NCBI GenBank assembly: GCA_963555705.1
Contig: OY743174.1
Coordinates: forward strand, 56,938,234-57,002,233
Direction: 5' to 3'
Source of the DNA: Ligustrum vulgare
Taxonomy: Eukaryota; Streptophyta; Magnoliopsida; Lamiales; Oleaceae
DNA length: 64,000 nt
Position numbers and translations under genes: made by a program. The notes under the pieces are model-generated. The model worked only from the letters and a program-made list of their open reading frames with translations, had not been told where the DNA came from and made no database searches. Positions within the stretch are counted from its first letter, which is position 1; each line of letters begins with the position of its first letter. Below are positions 21,260-33,040 of this stretch, in pieces.

Positions 21260-24200
21260 TCACTTCAGAAGACCAATTGAAGCTGAGCACAGCTCCAATT
21301 TTTCCTTTGTTACTGTCTTGGTCATCATGTCGGCTGGGTTCTTGCTACCCTGGATCTTCTCTAGTGTTAATACTTCATCCTCTAGAAGAGACCTGATGAA
21401 GTGATAACGGAGTCCAATGTGCTTGGTTCTAGAATGAAATGCTGAATTCTTTGCCAGATGTATCGCACTCTGACTATCACTGTGCAAAACATTCTTCTCC
21501 TGACTGAATCCCAATTCTGCCAACAAACCCTGTAACCAGATCATTTCTTTGCTAGCCTCGGTTACTGCCACGTACTCTGCTTCTGTAGTGGATAGAGCAA
21601 CAATCTTCTGTATCTGCGAAATCCAGCTAATTGCAGTAGTACCTACTGTGAAAACATAACCAGTAGTGCTCCTTCTGCGATCTACCTCACCAGCAAAATC
21701 TGCATCTACAAAACCTTGTAGAGCCACCTCGCCTCGTCCAAAGCATAAGCATCTATCAGTAGTTCCCCATAGATATCTTAATATCCACTTTACTGCTTCC
21801 CAATGCTGCTTTCCTGGATTTTTCATAAATCTGCTCACAACTCCCACTGCATGAGCAATATCTGGTCTGGTACAAACCATGGCATACATCAAACTTCCAA
21901 TGGCTGAGGCATATGGTATTTTAGCCATGAAGTTTATCTCGTCCTCTGTCTTAGGACTCTGATCACTAGATAGACGGAAGTGATTAGCTAGTGGCGTGCT
22001 GACAGCCTTCGCACTGCACATGTTAAATCTCTGCAGAACTTGACTAATGTACTTGGCCTGAGATAACTGCAAGATACCCTTCTGCTTATCTCTGAAAATC
22101 CTCATTCCTAGAATCTGCTTCGCTGCACCCAAGTCCTTCATTTCGAATTCTGCTGACAGCTGCATCTTTAACTTCTTGATTTCGTCCATATCTGAGCCTG
22201 CTACTAACATATCATCGACATAAAGTAGCAAAATTATATAACTGGACTTGAATCTCCTGAAGTAGCAACAATGGTCAGCATTACATTTGAAGTAGCCATT
22301 TTTCTGCATAAATCCGTCGAACTTCTTGTACCACTGTCTCGGGGCTTGCTTTAAGCCATACAGGCTCTTCTTCAATTTGCAAACGAGCTTCTCCTTTCCT
22401 TTGACTGAGAAGCCTTCTGGCTGCTGCATATATATTTCCTCCTCAAGGTCACCATGGAGGAAAGCAGTTTTTACATCTAACTGCTCCAAGTGCAAACCCT
22501 CTGCTGCAACAATACTCAAGACTGATCTGATTGTTGTCAGCTTCACAACTGGCGAAAATATTTCCGTGTAGTCAATTCCTTCTTTCTGCTGGAAACCTTT
22601 GACCACCAACCTCGCCTTGTATCTCTTTGATCCATCATGTTCCTCCTTGATTCTATACACCCACTTATTGTGTAGAGCTCTCTTTCCTGTAGGTAACTCG
22701 GCTAGTTCCCACGTCTGGTTAGAGATGAGAGACTTTATCTCATCTTTCATTGCAAGCTCCCACTTGCCAGAATCACCGACCTGACATGCCTCATGATAGC
22801 ATTCAGGTTCACCTGCATCAGTAAGTAACATGTAGCTCATGTACTTTCTATTTGGAACATGAGGTCTGGTTGACCTTCTAAGAACAGGGACTGGAGACTG
22901 TGATGCATCAGTCTCTAGAACAGGCTCCTGTAACTGCAGATCCTCCTCTGTCTGCTGCGACGTACTACTTTCTGGAGCATCATCCAACTCAACATATGTT
23001 GGATCATCATGTACTGTGTCATCGGACTGCACTGCATTTCTGTCCTTATACATAACCTTCTCGTTGAATATGATATCCCTGCTTCTGATGACCTTTCTAT
23101 TCTGGTCATCCCATAAGCGGTAGCCGAACTCATCTACGCCATATCCTGTACTCCAACGGTACCGAGGGTCCTCAATTGATCAAGTACACCGCTGTGTTGA
23201 TTGCTTCTGCCCAAAACTGTTTGGGCAAGCCTGCATGTAACCTCATGCTTCTGGCTCTCTCCGTTAATGTCCGGTTCATACGTTCTGCAACTCCATTTTG
23301 CTGTGGAGTCCCTGGCAACGTCCTCTCCATTTTGATGCCATTCTGGTAACAGAACTTCTTGAACGCCATATCCGTATATTCTCCTCCGTTTTCGGACCTC
23401 AGCTTCTTTACTCGCAATCATGTTTCATTTTCCACCATGGCTTTCCACTTTTTGAACACATCGAATACTTCGGACTTGTGTCTCAAGAAATAAACCCACA
23501 CTTTTCTCGAGTGGTCATCAATGAAAGTCACAAAGTATGACTTTCCGCCAATAGATGAAACTGCGGTTGGTCCCCAGACGTCTGTGTGGACTAACTCAAG
23601 TTTCTCTTGCTTCCGAGTTCTGTCACTAGTGTTGAAACTCACCCTGGTCTGCTTCCGAAAGATGCAACTCTCGCATAATTCTATATCAGTAGACTGAAGC
23701 TCTGGTAGTTTCCCCTTTGCATGCATATACTTGAGTCCCTTCTGACTCATATGCCCAAGTCTCTGGTGCCACAAGTTTGGGCCCTCCTTGCTTTCAGCAA
23801 CTGCAATTGTCGCACAGGAATCCGCCGTTGTGTAGAGGGTGCCAGTATCCTTGCCTCGAGCGATAATCATGGCGCCCTTGGTGATCTTCCAGTTATCACC
23901 AGAGAAGGTGGTGACATGTCCTTCTCCCGACAATTGCTTGACGGAGATCAAGTTCTTCCTCAATTCTGGAATATGTCTCACGTCCTTCAGCTTCCACACA
24001 GATCCATTGATCTTGATCTGTACATCACCCTTTCCGACCACGCCACACGGTTGATCATTACCGAGATATACTCTGCCAAAATCACCCCGCGTATAGTTTA
24101 CAAAAAACTCCTTGTTTGAGGTAGCATGAAAAGATGCTCCGGAATCAATCACCCAGTATTCCGTTTTTCTCTCCAAAGAGCATATCAAAGCATCGTCTGC

Positions 24201-25013
24201 TTCCTCTTCTACAACATTGACTTCTGTCCTGTCCTCCTTTTCTTTTAGAGGTGCTGTGCACTGATTTTTGTAATGACCGGTCTTACCACACTTCCAACAT
24301 TCCACAACCTTTGTCTTGTTGGAATTGTTTGGATTTCTGGACCTCGATCTGCCACTTCTGAATTTGCCGTTACCCCACCCATTTCCTCTGTTGGAACTCC
24401 TGCCTCTGCTTTCCACGTTCAATGCCGATCCTGAAGTTGAGACACCTTCTGACTGTCGTCTGATTTCCTCCGTTAAGATCATGCTTACGACATCATCGAA
24501 CTTCAATTTTGACTTTCCGGCAGAGCCACTAATTGCTGTGACTGTACCATTCCAGCTGTCTGGCAACTGCCCAAGAATTAACAGAGTTCGAACTTCATCA
24601 CTAAAAGTGATTTCGACTGTGTTTAGCTGGTCCGTCACTTCATTGAATTCATTTAGGTGCTCCCCAAATCTTCCGCCTTCGGCCATCTTCATATTGAACA
24701 GCTTTTTAATTAAGTGGACTTTATTTGCTGCAGATGGCTGTTCGTACATGCTAGAAAGGGCTGCCATGAGAGACTCTGTCGTCTTCTCATTTTTTATGTT
24801 GAAGGCCACTGACTTTGACAACGTCAGCCTGATTGTGTCGAGTGCTTTTCGATCAAGCAACTCCCAATCCCCCTGGCTTATATCTTCTGGCTTTTATTTT
24901 AGTGGCTTGTATAGATCCTTCTGGTACAAATAGTCCTCCATTTGCATTTTCCAAAATCCAAAATTTGAACCATCAAATTTGTCAATTTTGGATATTTTCT
25001 CATCTGTCGACAT
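21260..25013 (-). pseudogene. Copia gag-pol pseudogene
   Basis: The frame begins at the ATG 25013-25011 (MSTDEKISKIDKFDG). Visible domains: Gag; zinc knuckle CWKCGKTGHYKNQC (about 24258-24300); protease motif IDSGAS (about 24135-24150); integrase HHCC region with WHQRLGHMS and CESC (about 23660-23770); integrase core starting HTDVWGP; reverse transcriptase with YVDDML (about 22205-22222); RNase H with DADFAG and STTEAEY. Lesions: in-frame TAA at 24896-24894 (codon 40), TGA at 23420-23418 and TGA at 23174-23172, then a deletion with frame change near 23150 that removes the C-terminal part of integrase. The last 597 codons (23053-21260), covering RT and RNase H, are open. The second integrase acidic position reads SENGG rather than the usual SDNGG. 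The copy cannot make a complete polyprotein. Confidence 0.9.
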
Positions 25014-25120
25014 TGTTCACACTCAATCACAAAACAGTTTAAAGAAATCTTTTCTGATGTGGAAGATTAGTCAAAACTGCAACCACAGAGCATACTAAGA
25101 ATTTCAAAAGATCTCAATGA

Positions 25121-25138
25121 GCCAAAGCTCTGATACCA
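25121..25138 (-). other. Primer-binding site of the copia element
   Basis: On the minus strand it reads TGGTATCAGAGCTTTGGC, starting two bases inside the 5' LTR. The first 12 bases match the complement of the initiator Met tRNA 3' end, the common copia primer. Confidence 0.9.
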
Positions 25139-25140
25139 AT

Positions 25141-25651
25141 TGTTGGGAATTAGGACGCAACTAATCCCGCCCAGGATCGATGTGACACAAATAAATTGGA
25201 CTGAGAAAATATAAATACGCAAAAATAAAATGCAAATACGAAATACAAAGATTTACGTGGTTCAGCAATTTGCCTACGTCCACGGACCCACACCAATATA
25301 TTTCACTAACTCGGAAAAATGAGGAGTACAAAAATACTACACTGTATTTTTATCTGCCTATGCAAAGGCTGTTCTCTCCAACTCACTTTTCTCTCTATTT
25401 TGTGAACACCTCTTGATTGTGTTACTCTTCTACACAAGAAGACTCTATGTTGTGGTGGTGTTTTACAAGTGAATTTTAGCCTTCTATTTATAGGCAAAAT
25501 TCACAAGCATGCATGACAAATTTTCAAAAAATTAGGCAACATTTAGCTCCATGCCTTTTGTCAAAAGTTGGCTCCTTTTGACTAGCTTTTGTCTTCCACT
25601 TGTCTTCCAATTTCAACAAAATTAGGCCACATTTAGCTCCATTTTTCAACA
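25141..25651 (-). repeat. 5' LTR of the copia element
   Basis: 511 bp, near-identical to 20657-21168 and followed by the target duplicate GATAG. Confidence 0.95.
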
Positions 25652-25656
25652 GATAG

Positions 25657-27014
25657 AAGAGAAAGAGAAAGGGAACCCGAAAAATGTGGTGGGGAGTGCC
25701 TTCCAGTTCTAGAAGTAAAAAATGTTGGAGTGCAGAATCAAGAATGGACATAAGGGACATACTGAAGATGAAGCTCGAAACAATTAAGGAAAAACCAGAA
25801 ATAACAGAGAAAAATGGAGTTCTCACGAAGCCTAGGAGCGTGTTGATGAAGAAAGTAAAGAAGATTCATTCGAAGGCGAAGATGAAGATGGGACAGGTTT
25901 TTACATCTCAGTTGATCCTTAAAGAATCTTATGTGTTATTCATGAAAGGATTATCCTCCAAAGGAGGCTTGAGCGGACTTCCTCGATATGAATGTCGATT
26001 CAATATATAGCTGAATATCATTCAAGTTGTTCACATGCAGATTGTGTGCAGGAAATGTTGGTATCAGTACTTTTAACATTCATCTAAATCGCGTAAATGT
26101 TTGATACAAAATAATCGGAGGTGAGATAGCTATTATGAGACTTCATAATCTCATTATTTTTGCACACTCCTTTTGGCTCTGTATCAGTGATTTGGTAAGC
26201 ATATTTCGCGTTAGCTTTTCAACCTTTTATTTGTTAAAGATTGGTCGATATGATATCAAATCGAAGAACTGGTCTAGGTATAATTGAGGGCAAAAAGATT
26301 ACAAGTTTTTACTCAGGGATGGGGCTACAAGTATGGAATGGGTGGACTAAAATTTGGTCCCCTCATTTAGCACTGGGCTGCCCCTGGCTATAGCCTAGTG
26401 GTGCCAACTCTAATGTCCGTCCCTGTAATCTGACTTGATAATTTATTAATATGAGAGCAAGACATATGGCCTGAATCCACGTTCAAGGTCTACCGAGCAA
26501 AAATAAATCCATGTTCTTCACATTTCTGTAGGGGGTGTCGAAATGCATAGCACACTTCTGAGATGGGATCGTCCAGTCGACTGATGGCATGTCTCCCCAA
26601 TTGGTCCAAGTGTTGTAATTCTTGTTGTATTCAGAGTGATTGATGGTTAGAAAGGGTAGATTGCGACCAGTCCCGAAATCATCTTGGTGAACCTAAGACG
26701 TGACGTGCGCCAATGATGAATTTCAGCTAGGCATTGGACCCACCACCAAGGGGAACGTTGTCAAACAATTATTATAGTCATGACATGTCAAAGTCAACCT
26801 TGGTGGTGAGTACAACGCTTAGCTGGCATGGGTGATTTTGGGACGAACTGTGACATAAACAATCTTGACATTTAAGTTTTTCTTATTCTACTGGTTTTCT
26901 CCATTTTTACTTTAAATTTTTGGAAAAGGCACATCAATGTGCTAATAAATAAACTTCAGCTATAGTCTGTTACTTCTATGCCTCTGTCACATTGGTAGAC
27001 AGAAGACGTTGTAT
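25657..27014. other. Intergenic with one unsupported ORF and a hAT remnant
   Basis: An ORF at 25684-26010 (108 aa, Lys-rich, MKKVKKIHSKAKMKM) starts 33 bp from the copia end. I do not recognise it and codon evidence is weak; it could be an exon of a lost gene. No other gene is seen before the hAT element at 27023. Confidence 0.4.
26314..26425. mobile_element. Small hAT-like remnant, 112 bp
   Basis: Ends CAGGGATGGGGCTA and TGTCCGTCCCTG share the CAGGG(A/G)(C/T)GG hAT terminus of the elements at 2219 and 27023. No 8-bp duplication is visible, so it is old or truncated. Confidence 0.45.
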
Positions 27015-27022
27015 ACCATGAT

Positions 27023-29347
27023 CAGGGGCGGAGCTAGGATTTGAAGTCAGCGAGGGCGAAAATTAAATGAGGCTGAGAGAGGGGGGGGGGGGACGGGGGT
27101 TCGGGGGCAGAGCCCCCGAATTTTTTTTTTTCTAGAAATATTAAATGAAATAAAGAAAACTTAATTTCACAAATGACAAATAAATAAATCTTAACTCAAA
27201 TGTAGTACCTTAAATTCGTTCTTTGCGTGTTTTCATACTTTGAAATCGTTGTACAATAGCTTCATTATCAATCTTCAAAGATATATCTTTCTCTACATAA
27301 ACAACAAGGCTATCATTCATCCACTCATCACCCATTCGATTGCGCAATCTATCCTTCACAATGCTCATTGCAGAAAATACTCTTTCAACAGTAGCTGTAG
27401 CAACCGGTAGAATAAGCGCCAAAGTCAAAAGCTTATAAACCAATGGATATACCTTATTTTTCTTTGTCATTACCAACTTCTCTGCAAGATCACCAAGGCC
27501 TTTCAATTCTTGAAATGCTATGTTAGAGCGCATATCAAAAATATAAGTTTCAAGTTGATCATCAAGTGTGAGAAGATCAAATCTTGAAAAATCTTCTTTG
27601 TAAAATTCCGCAAGTTGAATCAATCTTTTCTTATCAAAATCATAGAATGAATTTTGTGGACATAAACAAGCTACACAAAGGAGTAACTCTGTATTTACCT
27701 CTGAGAAACGATCATTCAACTCCTGAAGTTGCAAATCAATGATAGTGTAGAATAAATCTACACAGTAATGATGTAAATTTGTCACTTTTGGTGGTGGATT
27801 ACGTTGAGGACGACCACGAGGTGCACTGCGTATAAACACATCATCCATATTGGGAACATCGAGGTGATATCGCTGACAAAAAGAATGAATATGTTGATCT
27901 TGATTCATCAATGCTTCACAACTCATTCGAGCTTTATTATGTTCGCTATCATGTTTACCCGTATGAAGTCGAAATCTTTCTTTATTTTTCCAATACGTGA
28001 ACCCTTCACTGACAAAAGATTCACCTCCTCCTTGATTACCATGACTTGATTTGAAAAGATAACAGTACAAACAATAAGCGGCATCTTTTGCTATACTGTA
28101 CTCCAACCAATTACCAAATTCTTTGAACCAGGAAGATTGGAATCGTCTAAATTGGGATGTTCCGAACTTTCGTTTTGGGAATACATGATCCGAAGGTTGA
28201 CAAGCACCCTTTTGCAAATACGCTCTTCGAACTTGATCACGAATATTAATATTGTAATTTGAAATTGGAATTCTTAATCCAGGGTCGGTTGGAAGTTGTG
28301 CAAGATCAATATCCACTCTATTTTCATGATCGGTGGGAAGTTGTGTAATATCAACATCCACTCTATTTGAAATCCCCTCATCAACATTTTCAACAACTGG
28401 AAACTTTCTTTTAAAAAATCTATCTAAGGTAGACATGATTTTTTCCTACAAATCACAACTTTCAAATTAAACAAACTCAACAAATAAAAATTACAATTTA
28501 CAAACCACAAATCTTAAATTACGAAAATTTAAATAAAGTTAATCAAATATATTAAAAATACCCTCAAATGCCAAATCAATATTATTTTCAATACCCCCAA
28601 AATATCATCCAATAATCAATATTTTGAAATCTAATTTCAAGATAAAAATCCTATAATCATATTCTGGTATTTTATTGGGCTTTCTGTGCTCTGGCAGAAA
28701 AAGAAAGTTGAAGTTCAACAACAGTGATCTGGCTGGTGAACTTCTGATTTCCAGCAATCCATAATCATTTACTCATTTTAAGGTTTATTTAGGATAATGC
28801 ATGAAGCTTCATTTATGTGCTGGGATTGAAATTAATGTTTGCAATTAACATTTTGATACTATTTGACCTTTGGTGAAGCTGTGTAATCAGTATTTATGTG
28901 CTTTTGATAAAAAAAAAAAAAAAAAACCTCAAATGTGCATTTCACTTTCAGATTTTCAGGGACACTGGAGCTACAGCCTGTGGAGCCGGAGGACTTCTTC
29001 TTCAGTCTTCACACTTCGTCTTCTTCAGCAATCAGTATCAGCAGCGCTGCAGCGCAGCAGGCTCCCTTCGGCCTTGGTCTTCTTCCAGCAGCTAGCAGGG
29101 AGTGGTTGGGTGAAAATGGCGTGAAAATAGAGTGTAATCTCTGTAGCTTATTCTGAATTGTTGTCTTCCTGCTGAAGTGAAAGGAGACAAGGAGTGATGG
29201 GAGTGATGGGAGTGGTTGGGTGGTGGGTTATAGTTGGCATGCTGAAAGAGTGAGTTTGGGCCCAAAAAAAAAAAAAAAAAAAATTTTGCAACTGGGCTGG
29301 ACGGCCAAAGCCCAGCGCGGTCTATGCCTTAATGGGCTCCGCCCCTG
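27023..29347 (-). mobile_element. hAT transposon with internally deleted transposase, 2325 bp
   Basis: The termini CAGGGGCGGAGCT and GGGCTCCGCCCCTG are flanked by the 8-bp duplication ACCATGAT at 27015-27022 and 29348-29355. The minus strand encodes a shortened hAT transposase (27210-28436). The sub-terminal right part (28950-29240) is GC-rich. A G-run at about 27083-27092 and A-runs at 28910-28926 and 29264-29283 are present. The perfect duplication shows the element is a discrete and fairly recent insertion. Confidence 0.9.
27210..28436 (-). CDS. Truncated hAT transposase (TTF zinc finger plus dimerisation domain), 408 aa
   Basis: The protein belongs to the plant TTF/ZMYM1-like group of hAT transposases. 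Residues about 1-170 hold the N-terminal part: MSTLDRFFKRK start, and the TTF-type finger region with SRF-like QSSWFKEFGNWLEYS, AYCLYCYLF and the later SEGFTYWKNKERFRLHTGKH. Residues about 185-408 hold the C-terminal part: NMDDVF, TNLHHYCVDLFYTIIDLQLQ, and the hAT dimerisation region with LPVATATVERVFSAMSIVKD and RLRNRMGDEWMNDSL. Family members are usually 700-800 aa; the central catalytic RNase H-like (DDE) region is missing. The join falls near LMNQDQHI/HSFCQRYH (about 27885) and keeps the reading frame. It therefore cannot catalyse transposition, but could still bind DNA and dimerise. Whether it is transcribed is unknown. Confidence 0.85.
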   Translation of the reverse strand: MSTLDRFFKRKFPVVENVDEGISNRVDVDITQLPTDHENRVDIDLAQLPTDPGLRIPISNYNINIRDQVRRAYLQKGACQPSDHVFPKRKFGTSQFRRFQSSWFKEFGNWLEYSIAKDAAYCLYCYLFKSSHGNQGGGESFVSEGFTYWKNKERFRLHTGKHDSEHNKARMSCEALMNQDQHIHSFCQRYHLDVPNMDDVFIRSAPRGRPQRNPPPKVTNLHHYCVDLFYTIIDLQLQELNDRFSEVNTELLLCVACLCPQNSFYDFDKKRLIQLAEFYKEDFSRFDLLTLDDQLETYIFDMRSNIAFQELKGLGDLAEKLVMTKKNKVYPLVYKLLTLALILPVATATVERVFSAMSIVKDRLRNRMGDEWMNDSLVVYVEKDISLKIDNEAIVQRFQSMKTRKERI

Positions 29348-29355
29348 ACCATGAT

Positions 29356-30015
29356 GGAAAATGGGCAAAATGCAAGATTCTAGCAGAGAAGTATGTACAT
29401 CATTTCCGAAGGGGGTATGGTGTGGTCAAGTTTGTTCCTGAAACAAGAACATTATGGTATGGGTTTGTACCAAGCTTTTTCGCTTGGAGTTAAATATGGA
29501 ATATCCCGGATTTTATTTTATTTTTTTCCTTTTTGATTATTTCCTTGTATTGTAATATATTTTCCTCATGCTAGTTAGACGAGATTAGAGTTTAGAGGGG
29601 GAATTGTGTTCTTTGACACAAGTGAGAGTAAGTGGTAATCAAATGATTCATAACTAACACGGTATGTTGTAGTTGGGAAGGATATAGTTTCTTGAGATCT
29701 CGAATTAACAAAACGTCACAAAAAATAAATAAATAAATAAATAAAATCATACAGCCGACCCAAATATATTGGAACCAAAGTTCAATTTGACATTGTTGTG
29801 ATCTGGTTTTGCCACCTCTGATGGTGGCTTAGAACCAAGCATTTTCTGTCACAAAATACAGCAAGTTCAAAGCTTTATGGTGTCTGGTAAATATTTTGGC
29901 AGAATTCGCTTTGACAGCATTCTTTGCTTGTTACATTGCTCAAGTATAATAATTAATCTCACAAAAAATAAGCAGATCAGAAAAAAAAACAGAATTCTTT
30001 TTTCCCATTGATTGA
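29356..30015. other. Intergenic, no gene seen
   Basis: AT-rich DNA between the hAT element and the small gene at 30016. A short (aaat)n run lies at about 29723-29743. Confidence 0.5.
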
Positions 30016-30312
30016 TTAAAGAAACACAGGAAGCCCCCATTGGCATGAGAAGGTAGTTGCGCGATACGCTTCATCCATCTTAATCCGTTTAACAGATTCA
30101 TCATAGAATCTAGCTATCCTTTTCGATAATTTAAGAGCAACAAAAAATGGCTTCCAGCTCAATTTTCTCGACCTTGATAGCCTCAGACCTCCGAGTCTTC
30201 CATTTATTTTCTTCATCCAGCACAGTTTCTGTTTAGGCCTACTAGCTGAAGCTGCCTTCTTATCACAGCTAGCAAGCCTCTCGTATCTTCCTCTCCCGCG
30301 CCTCTCAAACAT
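30016..30312 (-). CDS. Small basic uncharacterised plant protein, 98 aa
   Basis: I choose the start at 30312 (MFERRGRGRYERLAS); an upstream in-frame Met at 30360 would add a hydrophobic 16-aa extension. The protein is rich in Lys and Arg: KKINGRLGGLRLSRSRKLSW, then WKPFFVALKLSKRIARFYDE, and ends ATTFSCQWGLPVFL. I recall short eudicot proteins ending in '(F/L)SxQWG(F/L)PV', with no assigned function. No membrane segment or known domain is seen. A minus-strand TATA box (tatataaa, plus 30488-30495) lies about 175 bp upstream. The basic character suggests nucleic-acid or membrane-surface binding, which is speculation. Confidence 0.55.
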   Translation of the reverse strand: MFERRGRGRYERLASCDKKAASASRPKQKLCWMKKINGRLGGLRLSRSRKLSWKPFFVALKLSKRIARFYDESVKRIKMDEAYRATTFSCQWGLPVFL

Positions 30313-30487
30313 CTCAACAAATGTGATTGAGAAAGAAATACTAAAAGGAATACACAACAATCAAACTGTTGGGAGGGAAAATGGTGTCAAACAATCGAGA
30401 AAATATCACGGATATCTTTAACAGATAGGTATATTTGAGGGAAGATTGAGAATGTGCAGGGTGCTAGATGCTACATTGAGTTTATAC

Positions 30488-30495
30488 TTTATATA
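30488..30495 (-). promoter_or_regulatory. Likely TATA box of the 98-aa gene
   Basis: On the minus strand this reads tatataaa, about 175 bp before the chosen ATG. Confidence 0.4.
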
Positions 30496-30499
30496 GAGA

Positions 30500-32460
30500 G
30501 TGGAGGAAAAAGAATGATTCAAAAGAGAGCACATGTATTATCTCTTTCACATGGTATTATGACAGTCACAGACATATCAACTATAGTTTGATTCACAGAT
30601 GATGAAAAGGCATGTGCAATAATTCATAATATTCAGTGGATATGATTCTTGAAGAGAAGGAATGAGTTTGTGGTAGATATAAAAGAAGAAAAACCCAACT
30701 TCTTTACAAGTTTGGCAGATTTGAATTAGTTAATCAAGTTTGAGAAATATTTGGTCCAAACTTCCCATATCAAGGGATCCTTGAGAAACCTAGTTAGGAG
30801 CTAGGACCCATCTGGATGGACATTTTAAAAGTCAAAAGCTACTTCTAAGATTAAATCATGCTCTTGATTCTTGAACATGTTTGGATAATTTTATAGAAGT
30901 GCTTTACTTGGTTAAAACAGTTTTTAGATGATAAGATACTCTTCTACAAGAAACAAAAGTCATTTCAAACAGACCTTTAATATCTTGTTTCGTTTGTAAT
31001 TAGCATTGATCACGACTCACGTGATTGCTCAATCAGGACTAATATAGAATTTAGATGATGGTGTCTTTGTTAAATAATGATGCAAAGATAATTTGGCATT
31101 TTATTGACAAATAGAGGGGTCTGTGTGCTGATTTACTAACAAGTGGAGGGAATATGTTGAACTGTTTTTTGCAGGTCCAGGTTGACATAATAATGGACTG
31201 TCTGGGGGTAATCTTGAACATTTCTAGTGGAATTTCCTTCATTCTATCATCTATGCTGCACTTTGAATTGAAGTCCCAATTGTTTTCAGTTCAACACTTC
31301 ACCTAATAAAGATGAATAACATTTAAATTTCTCCAACTCAAAAACCTTAATTCTCTACTTCTTTAGTGTCGCCATTTTTTTATTTTTTATTTTTCATTTT
31401 CTCTCTTCTATTTAATCATTCTTCAACTAATTTATTTGTTGCAACACCCGAGTATGACTTAAAGATGTCTTTATTTGGCCGGCACCAATTCTACCATCAA
31501 CGATATCACTAAAGCTCATTTGGTAGGATTTTTGAAATGTCAATATTCGCTTACGAGACTACAAGGTTATTTTTAACATTTTTAAATAATTTTTTTGAAA
31601 GTACTTCTCTAGTTTGAAGAGTTTTTAAATGGAGCGATTATTTATCCAAAAAAAAATATGTAGCAATTATAATCAAACTTTCTCAAAGACATCTTGTAAA
31701 AGAAGTAAAAGTCATGTCAAATGAATTATAAGTAAATTTAACTCAAACAAACAGGATAAATATTACAAGTTTAGAATTAAGTTAATTTAGTAGTGATCAC
31801 ATCTTACATGCTTTCTATAACGTTCGTCCCTTCTTACATACATTGTAACGTACATCATTAAAAGTAAGGTCTCCCGTCTTATTCAGAAAATTTGTATGTT
31901 TGCATATTTCATTTAATCCAACCAAACTTCACGCCTAGAAATATGTCAAACTTATTTTTGCCGTCCCAATTTTTATTTATGCAAGATATGATTCATCTAC
32001 ATGTAATTTTATATCTATAATATTCTAAAATAATTATCATGTGCTATAGATCCAAATAATATGATCCACTTGCTCAAAGAGTGGCGCGTCTTGGAATGTT
32101 TACTAGAACAAACACAATAATGAACATAGTTAAAACATTTAATTTATGACAATTTCACTCCTTATGAAATGTCACGTTTACGAAGGATCGAAACGTTGTC
32201 TATTTCTCAATCTTTTTTACTTGCAGTCATAACGTGGTCGAAAATATTGCAGTGGGTCGAATAGTAAAGCCAAAAACTTCTATAGGATACAAAGCATTCT
32301 ATTTGCATAGTATTTTCAGATATCAATCATGTTATTTGTAAATGGTGACTTATCGAATGACTTACCTACAATATACTTGTCAAACATCCATCACTTTACC
32401 CACCACATCATTTCCAAAATCAATAATTAAAATTGTGCCAACACACAAATCGGTAAATTA
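30500..32460. other. Intergenic, AT-rich
   Basis: No gene supported; the ORF at 31051-31242 shows no recognisable motif. A MITE-like block ('ggacccatctggatggac' to 'aaacagacc') lies at about 30805-30975. Confidence 0.45.
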
Positions 32461-32464
32461 TTAG

Positions 32465-33040
32465 TGATGCTGTAAAAAATCCTAATATTGACGTGGCAGG
32501 ATCTGATGATGCTTGATTGTTGGAAAAGATTAATGAATTCGCCTTGGATGACCTACAAAAAAAAGGGGAGGATGATTCTCCCCTGTCGCCCCTCCGATGT
32601 GAGAATTAGTATTCTGTAGAAAAGTAGAGAAAGAATATTTAACTGAAAAACGTAGAGAATAATGAATGAATGATTTGTTATCAAAATAACTGTATTTAGG
32701 GCTGAAAAGCCCATAACCTCTTTTGGTTAAAGAATGAGTCATTTTGACATAAACTTACCTTTTATGAAGAATTTCATTATTACAATGAGTGATTTTCCCC
32801 CTTTTCAGGAGGTTTCCTAGTGGGTTATGACTCCTTTGTTCCTTCGAGGGGCCCAAGAAGGGAGGCTCATTGGCAAGGCCCATAAACAAAGAATACCTAG
32901 AGTCCTGTTTGTGTCGGGCTAACTAGCGTGAAGTGATCGGGTTAGACCGGCCACGTAGCATGTCACGAATGAAGAATTTGATGAGGTCGAGTATGCCCGA
33001 CCTTTAATGGAGATTAGCTCGGGCTTGTACTCCGACCTGA
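32465..33040 (-). repeat. Inverted diverged copy of the 1-573 LTR
   Basis: Read on the minus strand it repeats the order of 1-573: 'ggactctaggtattctttgt', 'atgggcttttcagccct', the GC-rich 'ggaggggcgacaggggag' segment, 'gtcatccaaggcgaattc' and the end 'ttttacagcatca'. It begins TG on the plus strand at 32465, which is the CA end of the LTR. The 5' limit is not sharp. The ORF 32530-32742 lies inside it and is not a gene. Confidence 0.6.

Larger units (their letters stand above)
20657..25651 (-). mobile_element. Tork-like Ty1/copia retrotransposon, full length but mutated
   Basis: Two LTRs (20657-21168 and 25141-25651) are flanked by the target duplication GATAG at 20652-20656 and 25652-25656. 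Transcription is on the minus strand, so the 5' LTR is the right one. The minus-strand primer site at 25121-25138 reads TGGTATCAGAGCTTTGG, complementary to initiator Met tRNA. The polypurine tract AAGTGGGAGAT is at 21169-21179. Domain order is Gag, protease, integrase, reverse transcriptase, RNase H, which defines copia. By eye the LTRs differ by about three substitutions and one or two single-base indels in 511 bp, so insertion is very recent, yet the coding region is broken. Confidence 0.95.

Noticed and set aside
23298..24933. Plus-strand ORFs of 69-205 aa
   Set aside because: They are complements of the copia gag-pol pseudogene on the minus strand.
20822..25497. 63-aa ORFs at 20822-21013 and 25306-25497
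   Set aside because: Same sequence in both copia LTRs; non-coding U3/R sequence.
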